From Vanrija pseudolonga (lineage: Eukaryota > Basidiomycota > Tremellomycetes > Trichosporonales > Trichosporonaceae): a DNA stretch of 64,000 bases. Location: positions 558,001-622,000 of the forward strand of contig NC_085849.1 of the NCBI RefSeq assembly GCF_020906515.1. Reading direction: 5' to 3'. Shown here in pieces: positions 54,184 to 64,000 of this stretch. A program made the position numbers and the translations under genes. Every line of letters begins with the position of its first letter. Within the stretch, counting starts at the first letter, position 1. The notes beneath the pieces are model-generated. The model was not told the origin of the DNA. It did no database searches and was given only the letters and a program-made list of their open reading frames with translations.

Positions 54184-54208
54184 GTAGGCGGGGTGTGGTG
54201 CACCACCA

Positions 54209-54240
54209 CAACGACGACGACGCAGCAGCAGCAGCAGCAT
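54209..54240. repeat. (ACG)n(CAG)n microsatellite in the cyclophilin 3' flank
   Basis: Short ACG and CAG trinucleotide runs just after the stop codon. Confidence 0.85.
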
Positions 54241-54312
54241 AGAATGCAGTGTATACTAGCTAGCTCACGATACATGACTGATAAATGATGATGGTACAAC
54301 TCGACTACTAAC

Positions 54313-55996
54313 CTACGCAAACCCAAAGATCTTGTTGGCGTCCTCCCTCGCGGCGCGCTCGCCAGCCGGCATGTCGGGCGAAAGCTCGAACGGCTCGATG
54401 CCCATTGCCTGGCGCGCCGTGTGGCCTACGACGTCGCCCACAGTCCCCGTGCCGACGAAGCCCTGCTCGCCCGTGCCGCCGGGAAAGTCGGGCGGGGGCA
54501 CGGCGTCGCGCAGGCTCTCGAGCTGGTCGCGCACGTACGCGGCGTTGACGCGCGTGAGCGGCACCGTGGGGATATACATGACTGCGCTGGGGCCGGTGCC
54601 GCGGTGCGCGGCCTCGACGGCGTGGATCGTGTCGGCGTGCCACCACGCCTGGTCGCCCGGCCGCACGCGCGGGATGGACACCATCGAGCGCGAGAGCTGC
54701 AGGTGCGGGTGCGTGTCGTCGTTGAACTCCTGCGAGCGGGCGGGCGGCGCGCCGGGAAAGTCGGTCGTCTCGGTATCGAGCACCCAGTTGTCCGGGGCGA
54801 GGTACGCCTCGTGCCCCACTTCCGCTTTGCTCTTGAGCTCGCGGAACAGCGGCCGGAGGAGGGTGTACGCCGTCTCCTCCTTAATGAGGGGGTACACGCG
54901 CAGTGTCCCCTCCCCGGGGCCAGTGTCGGAAAGGCTAGTCCAGCCCTGGAACGCGCGGAAGATGCCGCACGCGCCGGCGCCGTCGTACAGGTTCTGGTTT
55001 GCGGCGCTGCGCGCCTCGATCTCGAACGCGTCAAACGCCTCCCACTGCCCCTGCAGGATCGCGGCATACACGGAGCGGTACGTCGGGTCCTCCCACCGCT
55101 CAATGCTCCCCCCGTCCATGTGCGGCCCGAGCGCGAAGCGCGAGTCGCCCGGGTGCCGGACGCGCAGGCGGTCCGCGTACATGAGCGGCGAGGCGAGGGA
55201 TACGGACGAGGCGGGGGACGACGCGAAGAGGGACAGCAGGGCGCGCTGGGCGGCGACGCTGCGCGGGTGTGCGCGGGCTGCGAGCTGCGGCTTGGACCAG
55301 CTGGTACGTGTAAGCATATGTAGATCCAAAATAGAGCATTGTGGCACGTACTATACCTCAAACACCTGCTTGTCATCCGCTGGGAACCCCTTGACCTGCG
55401 GGTTCGCCGCGACATACTCCTCAACCTGGCGAAGCCAGCCCTCGGCCTCGGGGCGCGGCACGACGCCCGTGAGGACGAGCGCGCCGGCGCGCTTGATGCG
55501 CGCGATGGTGCCGCTGTCGGCGTTGATGAGGTCGTCGTATGCGACGGTGGGCACGGCCTAGACATGGCGTCAGCACGGGCCTTCTCCCCCACTCGGGTCG
55601 GGTCCCCACCCCCACCCCGACTCACATCCTGCTTGGCCGTTTCAATCTCGTCGGCTGCCTGCGCGAGCCGCGCCGTCAGCCGGCCCCAAGACGCCGTCAG
55701 CGCGGCGCGGTCCGCGTCGTTGATGATCTGCCGCTTCAGGTCCCTAAAGCGCGGTGGGAGGACCGCGGCCTCCTCGCCGCTGAGGGAGGCGAAGACTGAG
55801 CCGATCTGGCGCGGGGGTTAGTCACGCACGTCTCGCTGCCATGGATGCGGCCACTCACATCGCCCTCGGCGCGCGGCTTGCGCTTGGGCGCCAGCGCAGC
55901 CATGCTCATCATCGGCGGTGGCGGCGGCGGGGTGGCGTGCGTCGCCGTCTGCAGCCCGCGGCGTGCGAGTCGTGTGATGTGCGAGCTGGTCGTCAT
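54313..55996 (-). CDS. DUF1479 family protein, putative dioxygenase fold (503 aa)
   Basis: Exons 55859..55996, 55626..55805, 55352..55557 and 54313..55300 join to 504 codons. The N-terminus 'HITRLARRGLQTATHA' is basic and could be a mitochondrial presequence. The body shows DUF1479 landmarks: 'AVLPPRFRDLKRQIINDADR', 'QVFEVYWSKPQLAARAHP', 'LGPHMDGGSIERWEDPTY', 'GIFRAFQGWTSLSDTGPGEG' and 'GDQAWWHADTIHAVE'. The HMD and later His pairs fit the Fe(II)/2-oxoglutarate-type fold suggested for this family; its substrate is unknown. Exon 3 must run to the GTACGT donor at 55351. Using the GTATAG donor 5 bases earlier breaks the frame. The gene converges on the cyclophilin gene. Confidence 0.9.
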
Positions 55997-56649
55997 TGTT
56001 GTTATTGTTGTCGTGTGCCACTTTGTGTTGGTGGTGATGGTGGCCCGTCAAGTCGTCGTCGGCACGCCACTTTATACCTTGCCATGCAGATGTCGAGTGC
56101 AGTGCAACGACGACGACCTCGCTGTGCAATTAACAGATGGATGCACTCCTCCTCGTCGTCCCCACCGTCTTGTTGGGGGCCGACGACCAACATTACTCAG
56201 TTTACCAGTTCATCCGGGGCAGAGTCCTGCTGATCTGCCCAGTGGCCAGGTGGACGGCCTGGGTGGGTTTTCATCGGCAGTTGGTCCGCTCCACAAACCT
56301 TGCTTGGCTCAACGGCCACACCTTGCGGCTCTGCCGTCTGCTGATCTCCTCGGCCGGCGGCAAGAGCCCCGTGAAATCGGTAGAGATGATGCCAAGGTGC
56401 TCCATGGAGTCCCCCCAACACACCCGCCCTCGCAACACAACGACCTGCGTCACACATGCATTTGTCGACTGGGGCACCCGGGCCATGCTCGTCCGGGGCT
56501 GCGCTTTTCGGCGTCCTCGGCCGGACTCGTCTCGGCGCAACTTCGCGCCTCGCCCCTTCTCGGTATTCTACAGATAGTCTACATGACGCTCCCTCAGCCT
56601 TGGCGATCCGTGGCTGTCTATGACATGGTCTAAACGCCCACGCCTACGC
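55997..56649. other. Tandem intergenic region, LSG1 to DUF1479
   Basis: About 650 bp on the minus strand between LSG1's stop and the DUF1479 start; it should carry the DUF1479 promoter. No gene or repeat is supported. Confidence 0.5.
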
Positions 56650-59036
56650 CTAGTCGTAGCCGCGGCCAGACCTCTGCTTGCCCTTCTTCTCCTTGAAGTG
56701 CTTTTTGCTGTTATCCCGCTGGTTGGTGCCGACCACGGGCTCGAGCAGGGGTCGTCCGTCGGGGCCAAGTCGGCGCTGGTGGGGGTACATTGTGGAGCGT
56801 GAGAATCCAGCGCCGCCAACACCTCCGTTCTCGGTCTCGACCGCGGCGCCCTGCGAGCGGCCCTTGACCACTGGCCGGGGCGCGGGGCCCGACTCGGTGA
56901 AGAAGGCGTTCTCAAGCGCAGCTGCGCGCTCCTTGCCCGTGCGAGCAGGTGCCGATGCAGCCGTAGCCTTGGTCGCGCGGATAGTGGGCAGACGGGCCTT
57001 GATTGCGGGGTCGTTGGCGGTCGCAGCGGCCGAGGTACCAGCGACGGAAAGCTCGTCTCCCTCGTCACCCTCGGCACCTTCGACTCCCTCAACGCCCTCC
57101 TCATCCTCAAATTCGTCGTCAAACTCGTCGCCGCCCCGAGCCGCAGACGCCGCGGGAGCGACGTACGTGTCGGCATTCTTCGAAACGTGCGTCTCGGGAG
57201 CACGCTTGCGGCCGTTGGCGTACTCGGCCTCGAGCTTGGCAAGCGTGAGCTCGCGGGACGTCGACATGTACTCCTCCTCGTCAATGCCGGGCGGCGCGCG
57301 GCCGTACAGCAGCTTGGCGTTGACATAGTCCTTGAGCACGTAACGCGACGCACGCGACGTGTCGGGCATACCGAACGACGCACGGGTCATGCCTCGGGCA
57401 ATGGCGTAGGCGGACAGCAGATCCTCCCATCCGACCTTGCCAGTTCCGCCGTCCTCGACCTCCTTGACGTCGATACGGATACCGTATGTGCCCTCGAGGA
57501 TGGCACGAGGGATGCGCTTGCACACGAGCTCGACGGGGGCAGAGTACTCGCGCATCTGGTCGATGGGGAGCACACCGTCACAGATCATGTCGGCCTGGGT
57601 GTTGGCGAACTGGGGGAACACGAGACCGGGGCAGTCGCAGAGCGTGATCTCGTCTGAGAGCACAAGCGTCTGGAAGTGCTTGGTCTTACCGGGGGTGGCC
57701 GAAACGGACACCTTCTTGGAGCCGATGAGGGCGTTGATAGTCGACGACTTTCCGACGTTGGGGTAGCCGACCAAACCGATCATGAGCTTGGTGGGGTTGG
57801 GGTCACGGGGGGTCGCAAAGTCGGCGAGGGGAGGAGCGGCGCTGATGAACAAGTCCTCGAGCTCGGTGACGGTGAGAACGCGAGTACGAATGTCCTCAAT
57901 CTCCACTGGCTCCTGGTCCTCCAGCTTGGTCTCCTCGAGCTGCTTGGCGACCTCACCGGCCTCCTCCTCCACATCCTCCTCCACATCCTCCTCAATGTCC
58001 TCGTCGTCCTCCTCGTCGAGCTCCTCGTCGTCGTGGGCGGGCTCATCGTCCTCGTCCTCGTCATCATCGTCGTCCTCGTCGTCCAGGCCCTCCTCCCTCC
58101 TGCGCTGCTTCTCAGCCTGCTCCTGCAAAGCAGCAGCGTCGGCAGCCGAGAAGAAGGCGTAGGTGATACCGTGCTCCTCAAAGTAGTCGGCCCACACGGA
58201 ACGCTGCTCGTACGTGAGCAGATCCGCCTTGTTGATGAGCAGCAGTGACCGCCTCTTGCCCTTTCCGGGAACCGTCACGTCGTCGCCCGTCGAGTCGTCG
58301 CCGACCTCCTTGACGTACGCCTCCAGGTCCTCGGAGCGGAAGTTCAAGGGGTTACGGGCGTCGACAATCTGCACGACGAGATGCGAGCGCTCGAGCACAC
58401 GCCAGAGCTGGCGCCACAGCTGGATGTTGCGCTCGAACGGCGTGAGCAGCAGCGACGAGTCCTCGGCGAGGTGGGCGAGGTCGCGGCGCCAGTCGAGGAA
58501 CGAGTCGCGCTCCTGCTGCTCGAGCTGCTGGCGGGTCATGGAGCGGGTCCATGCAGGACGGCGGGGCACCTTGAGGCCGTGGCGCATGTCGTACTGCTTC
58601 CTGGCAACCTTCTTCTCCTCGTTGGCGCTCAGGAGGTACGGGTTGACAGCGGCGGCAGGCATGCCTGGCCCGGCGACAATGCGCATCTTGGAGCGTTCTG
58701 TGAGTCAAGTCAGCAACGCTCGGCTCCGAGCACGTACCCGTCGTGAAGTCGGCATCGGCGAGGGCGGCGTTGGCGAGGAAAGAGTCGAGGTCGCGCTCGT
58801 GGGTGACCGATGCGAGGGGGTTGGAGTCGTCGAGCGTGTACTGTCGCTGGTCAGCCGCTGCCAGTCATGACTTGCGCCACGCGCCAGGCTTTGCTTACCA
58901 GCTGGGACTCCTGAGGAGCAATGGCCTCCTTGTGCTTGCGGTTGATGAGGGCCTTGCCGAGGCCGGCCTTGGAGACCTTTGTACGGTTGGGCGCCTAGTC
59001 CGTCAGCACCACAGCTCTTGAAAAGGTACCCACCAT
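56650..59036 (-). CDS. LSG1: LSG1 GTPase for cytoplasmic 60S maturation (749 aa)
   Basis: LSG1 is a circularly permuted GTPase that helps release Nmd3 from pre-60S subunits (family knowledge). Exons 59034..59036, 58899..58994, 58738..58840 and 56650..58697 join to 750 codons. It begins M then 'APNRTKVSKAGLGKALINRK'. The permuted G-motifs are visible in order: G4 'LLINKADLLTYEQR' (about residue 223), G1 'GLVGYPNVGKSSTINALIG' (about 378) and G3 'DCPGLVFPQF' (about 421). A long Asp/Glu insert lies between G4 and G1, and the C-terminus is Lys/Arg-rich ('KKHFKEKKGKQRSGRGYD'). The first coding exon is only the ATG. The gene is divergent from COQ5 with under 300 bp between starts. Confidence 0.95.
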
Positions 59037-59328
59037 TTTGTCTCTGGTCGTTTGTTGCTTGTTGACGCAGAGAGGTGTGAGATGTCAAATCGTCACACTA
59101 CCTCGTTGCGTCAAAGATTTTGAACAACCTTTGCCACTGAAAGTGGAGGAAATCTCTCGTCCATTTCAAAAGTCACGTGGCGATTAGAAATCCCATTCAA
59201 AGTCGATATATTTGACTCCGCTAATCACTAAGGACGCGTCCCACCCAAGATTTCGGATTTCGACACGATCCGGCTTTCTCCTACAACCTGTTTGTCGACG
59301 TCTGCTATTCCATCGCACAACCAGAAAA
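59037..59328. promoter_or_regulatory. Bidirectional promoter LSG1/COQ5 with CACGTG
   Basis: A 292-bp divergent spacer, AT-richer than its flanks. A CACGTG E-box (59174-59179) lies 137 bp from the LSG1 start and 150 bp from the COQ5 start, so it could serve both genes. The factor (Cbf1-like or another bHLH) is inferred. Confidence 0.45.
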
Positions 59329-60625
<1,297 letters not shown>

Positions 60626-60850
60626 AAAGCCACATAGGGTGTAGCGATAGATTGGTATAGGCGAGCATAGATGCACTCCTCTTGACTGACGGCTGCGATT
60701 CGTACGCCACCTACGACTCGTACGGTATTCGTGCATGTCAGGCGGGGCTATAACGAGTCACATTATCAAAACAGTAGTAGTATAAGCAGTTTGCTGTACA
60801 ACTTTGGGCAGTCACGACTTGGAGCGCGTGTCATGGGCACAAAGGGCGAT

Positions 60851-62632
60851 TTAGACAACGAGGTAAGGGCGCTGGACGTGGGCTTCGTTGATGTCGGGCT
60901 GCGAGTCGGTCTGGTTGTAGGCAGGACGCGAGAGCGCCTCGTGCTGGATCTTCTCGTGCTGGAGAGACTTCTCCTGCAGAGCCTTCTCATGCAGAGCCTT
61001 CTCCTGGTGGAGCTTGTCGGCGACAATGTTGGTCTGGATGTACGGAGCCTTCTTGTCGGTGTAAGGGGGGTTGATCACGGGCTCATCGTAACCGCCAGGT
61101 GGCTGGTACGTGTCGTCATCCCTCTGGTACTCGCCGTTGGGGACGTGCTCGTAGGTGCCCTCCTCGTACTCGTCGGGCTGCTGCTGCGCCGCGTAGTACT
61201 CCTCCTGGAGGACCTCGCGCTCGGTGACGACAACGGCCTCGGGGTTGTGGGCGGCGTCGTACTCCTCCTCAAGTCGAACCTCGCGCTCGAACTCAATCTC
61301 GCGCTCCTCGGCGACCACGTCAGCCTCCTGCTGCTGCTGGGCGGCATAGTACTGCTCGCGCTGGGCTTGCTTCTCAACAACGGGGTCGACCGGGGCCGGA
61401 GCCACCACAACGTCCACGGGCTCCTGAGCCTGGTTGGCGTCGTGAGCGCGCACGTGGTGGTGCGAGAGCTCGTTGGGGTGGTTAATGGCGGGGCCGATAG
61501 GAGAGCGGTCGGGGTGCGCGACGTCGATGGCCATGAGACGGTGGACGATGTTCGCAACAGCAGGTGCGGTGCCAGGGTCTGGAGGAATGTTAGATGTACG
61601 CTCTCCGTCACAGGCTCGTAAACCTAAACTCACACAGGCAGAAGGCGTGCTTGACACCCTCGATACGCCACGAGCGCTCGGGGCCGAGAGCCTCACGGAT
61701 GCTGTTGGCCTCGTTGCCGACCCAGTGGTCGAGCTTGCCACCCGACCAGACGGTGTAGATACCCCTGCCGACGGGCTGGTTGCTCTCCTCACGCCACCAG
61801 GTGAGGTTGGGGGCCCTGATGTTGTCCATCTCGGAGCGGGCGAGGTAGAGCACATTCTTGATCGTGGGCTTGTCGTGGATGAGCTTGAGGGTCGTCGGGT
61901 TGGCATCGGCCATGCGGAAGAAGGGCCTCATGATGGCAGCGATTCCAGTGCCCGCCTGGAGCAGCGGCGCGCGGAAAACGGGCCACATCTTGATTCCGTT
62001 CCAGGTCTTGCCGATCCAGCCAAGGGTCGGGAAGAGGAGGTACGTGACGTGAATGCCCTCGGGGTTGCGCTCGAGCATCTGAGAGCACATCCAGGCGCCG
62101 ACCGAGTGGCCCATGAGGGTGAAGCGAGGAGGAGGGAGGTGCTCAAACTTGACGCCACCCTCGGCGTGCCATGCGTTGAGAGACTGCTGGAGAGCACCGA
62201 CCAGCTCGATCTTGGTCTCGAGAGTCTGGTAGATGTCGAAGGGCTTGGGGGGCGGCGGTACGGACGGGTCGTGGCCAACGTGCGAAGTGCAGAGGACGGC
62301 ATACGAGTCGGGGACCTTGTTGTGAAGCTCGAGGAGGAAGTCGTCGTAGTAGTCGAGCAGGGCGGGGTTACCTTGACATGTATCAGCACTGTGCCCCGGC
62401 CTAGGCACTCTTTAGTCTCACCGAGGATGAAGAGAACAAAGTTCTCGGGCGGAAGGTCGGTGCCGCGCTTGGGAGGCAGGTAGCTCATGGCAGCCTCGCC
62501 CTCGCAGCCGACCTTGCGGTGCTCGAACGAGACGCGGATAGGGAGCTGACCATGGCCGGCCGACTGGATGAACTCGAGGCGCGGGTCGACGTTGGAGGCA
62601 ACAGAAGATTCACCGTCGATGGAAGAAGCCAT
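60851..62632 (-). CDS. LDAH: LDAH-like lipid-droplet hydrolase with a long Gln/Glu-rich tail (558 aa)
   Basis: Exons 62422..62632, 61634..62371 and 60851..61578 join to 559 codons. The first 320 or so residues are an alpha/beta-hydrolase of the lipid droplet-associated hydrolase (UPF0554) family: 'VLFILGNPALLDYYDDFL' (oxyanion region), 'FTLMGHSVGAWMCSQML' with the GxSxG nucleophile, and 'LDHWVGNEANSIRE' with a candidate acid/His region. Family members sit on lipid droplets; the substrate is debated. The last 240 residues are a hydrophilic extension rich in Gln, Glu and Tyr, with two 'YYAAQQQ' copies and heptad-like 'LHEKALQEKSLQHEKIQHEA', suggesting a coiled coil. The intron before the last exon is spliced by the GTGAGT donor at 61633. 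The gene converges on COQ5. Confidence 0.85.
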
Positions 62633-63380
62633 GCTGGAAGTGAATGTAAGTTTCGCAAGTGATTGCGAGGGTGGGTTGCCATCGACCAGTCATCACCAGT
62701 CTTATAAGTGCATGCAACAGAATCAATGCACCTTGCCGACCTTGCCCCTTGACGTCGACTCGTCGGTGATGCATGAGTGCAAGGTGTGGTCGTGGCTTCT
62801 GTTGACGGGGCCTTGCTCTTGTCGGGCCGGGCCAAGAGTCGTCGTGGTCAGAGTATGAAGTCACAGGACCGAGTTGTCAGTAGGTGCCAGGGCCTGGGTC
62901 TCGGTGGTAAGGTGGCAGCAGATAGTCGAGACAGAGTCCGGATTACTAGGGTTAGATTTGTGTGCTTTGATCCGTTGGGCAGGCCGATAAGTTTGGGCTG
63001 ATCGGCGACGTGGTTTGGGCCAGCTGTGATGGGGGGGATCGGGAAGGAGGCATGGGTGGGGGTGGGTGGTCAATGTCAACGTCGATGAATGCGTCGTCGG
63101 TGACGGTGATCAAGGACAACAAGACAACAGGCAACAGCCAAGGTTCACCCACTGCGACGTTGACCATCGCCGAGACCTGGGCCGATATGTGGTAAGGGTC
63201 GCCACGTGGACCACGTGGCGAGCCCTCCCTGGCCGACAATTGGAGGTGGATCCGATGTAGCTGACTGGACCCCACGCGACAAAGAAAGTCATGAAAAGCA
63301 AACGACGCGTCGAGCAACGCGCAAACAACAACAACAATCATTGACGACGCGTTGGACCAGACGTCGCGCACAACGTCAAG
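62633..63380. promoter_or_regulatory. Divergent promoter region, LDAH-like and RAD5-like genes
   Basis: About 750 bp without a supported gene. Two CCACGTGG-type words lie close together at about 63201-63222, which may bind a CACGTG factor. No RNA gene is seen. Confidence 0.45.
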
Positions 63381-64000
63381 ATGTCGACACCAGGCCTCTT
63401 CTTCCCGCCAGACTCGGACGACGGCGAGGACGACGACCTCGACTTTGGCAGTGGCGTCGGCAACCATAGCGGCAGCGGCAGCACGCGCGACGCCCTTCCT
63501 TCCGCTGGCCCTTCCTCTGCCTCGGCAACGCGTACGGCCAGTCCTGCACCTCCTCCGCCGCGCGTCAAGGAGGCATTGTTTATGGCCTCCGATGACGAAG
63601 ACGACGGTATCATGGCGCTCGACCAGCCTGTCGCGGGGCCATCGTCCTCTGCGAGCCGAGCCCCAGCTTCCTCGGCGCCATCGTCTTCCTTGGCCAAGCG
63701 CCGAGCGCCGCCCTCATCACCATCCAACGTCCCAACAGGATTCCAACGAGGATACCTCGGCGAGTTTGTCTGCGAGGGCTGGTCGCTGTCCAAGGGCAAG
63801 GGATACTGCTCTCCAGGAAGCAAGCTCGTGTTCGAGCGGCCCAAAGCCAAGGCAGCCACTGCTGTCGACAGCTCTTCCAAGGGTGGCCCGACGCGAATCG
63901 TCAACGGCAAGGTGGTCAGCGGTACCAAGGCACCGATTGGAGGGAAGCAAGCAACTATCAGCTCCATGTTTGCGAAGAAGGCTTCACCCGCGGTAGGTTC
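63381..64000 (+). CDS. RAD5: RAD5-like DNA repair helicase/ubiquitin ligase (5' part)
   Basis: The frame from ATG 63381 is open to the window end. The N-terminus has '[20 protein letters not shown]' and '[14 protein letters not shown]', acidic segments with embedded LFF/LFM as in fungal Rad5 N-termini. The start of the HIRAN-type region follows: '[20 protein letters not shown]', then [15 protein letters not shown]. Rad5/HLTF proteins combine a SWI/SNF helicase with a RING E3 and polyubiquitinate PCNA at stalled forks (family knowledge). 'QATISSMF' resembles a weak PCNA-interacting box. The helicase and RING parts lie outside the window, so the call rests on the N-terminus only; another HIRAN protein is possible. 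Confidence 0.68.
   Translation, partial: MSTPGLFFPPDSDDGEDDDLDFGSGVGNHSGSGSTRDALPSAGPSSASATRTASPAPPPPRVKEALFMASDDEDDGIMALDQPVAGPSSSASRAPASSAPSSSLAKRRAPPSSPSNVPTGFQRGYLGEFVCEGWSLSKGKGYCSPGSKLVFERPKAKAATAVDSSSKGGPTRIVNGKVVSGTKAPIGGKQATISSMFAKKASPAVG

Overview
The window is nuclear DNA of a fungus, most likely a basidiomycete yeast of the Tremellomycetes. The Trichosporonales are my best guess at order level; the genus cannot be read from the sequence. The evidence is GC-rich coding DNA, genes split by very short introns (33-60 nt is common) with GTGAGT/GTAAGT-type donors and CTGAC, CTAAC or CTAAT branch words just before CAG, CT-rich leaders, and a housekeeping gene set with fungal domain organisation. 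I find no rRNA, tRNA, CRISPR array, or recognisable transposon or retroelement.

Layout. 0-23.5 kb is gene-rich: the 3' part of ESF1 (pre-18S rRNA processing), SEC16 (a 2,816-residue intronless COPII scaffold on the minus strand), a large cyclin-domain protein, MutY-type adenine glycosylase, a DXD glycosyltransferase, a HAD/deoxyribonucleotidase-like hydrolase, and a SulP sulfate permease. 23.5-29.4 kb is a gene-poor gap. 29.4-32.9 kb holds an APC-type permease and a degenerate mitochondrial-carrier-like protein. 32.9-44.5 kb is an 11.6 kb gene desert full of short decayed tandem duplications, including units of about 168 bp near 40.5-40.85 kb. 44.5-64 kb is gene-rich again: a conserved-looking unknown protein, a PI31-type proteasome regulator, a UPF0643 protein, Sec61 gamma (SSS1), a PPIL1-type cyclophilin, a DUF1479 protein, the LSG1 GTPase, COQ5, an LDAH-like lipid-droplet hydrolase, and the 5' end of a RAD5-like helicase gene.

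The genes do not form one pathway. They are mostly housekeeping: ribosome biogenesis (ESF1, LSG1), secretion (SEC16, SSS1), DNA repair (MutY, RAD5-like), proteasome and protein folding, ubiquinone synthesis and transport. Several pairs share short divergent promoters (SSS1/cyclophilin, LSG1/COQ5, PI31/UPF0643, LDAH-like/RAD5-like).

The most striking feature is gene structure. The permease needs two consecutive microexons of 4 nt and 9 nt to restore a conserved transporter motif. LSG1 has its start codon alone in the first coding exon. SSS1 ends in a 13-nt exon. MutY carries a 33-nt stop-free intron. SEC16 carries eight tandem copies of an acidic module of about 47 residues. All exon structures were read by eye from splice words and family conservation; no alignment or transcript data were used.
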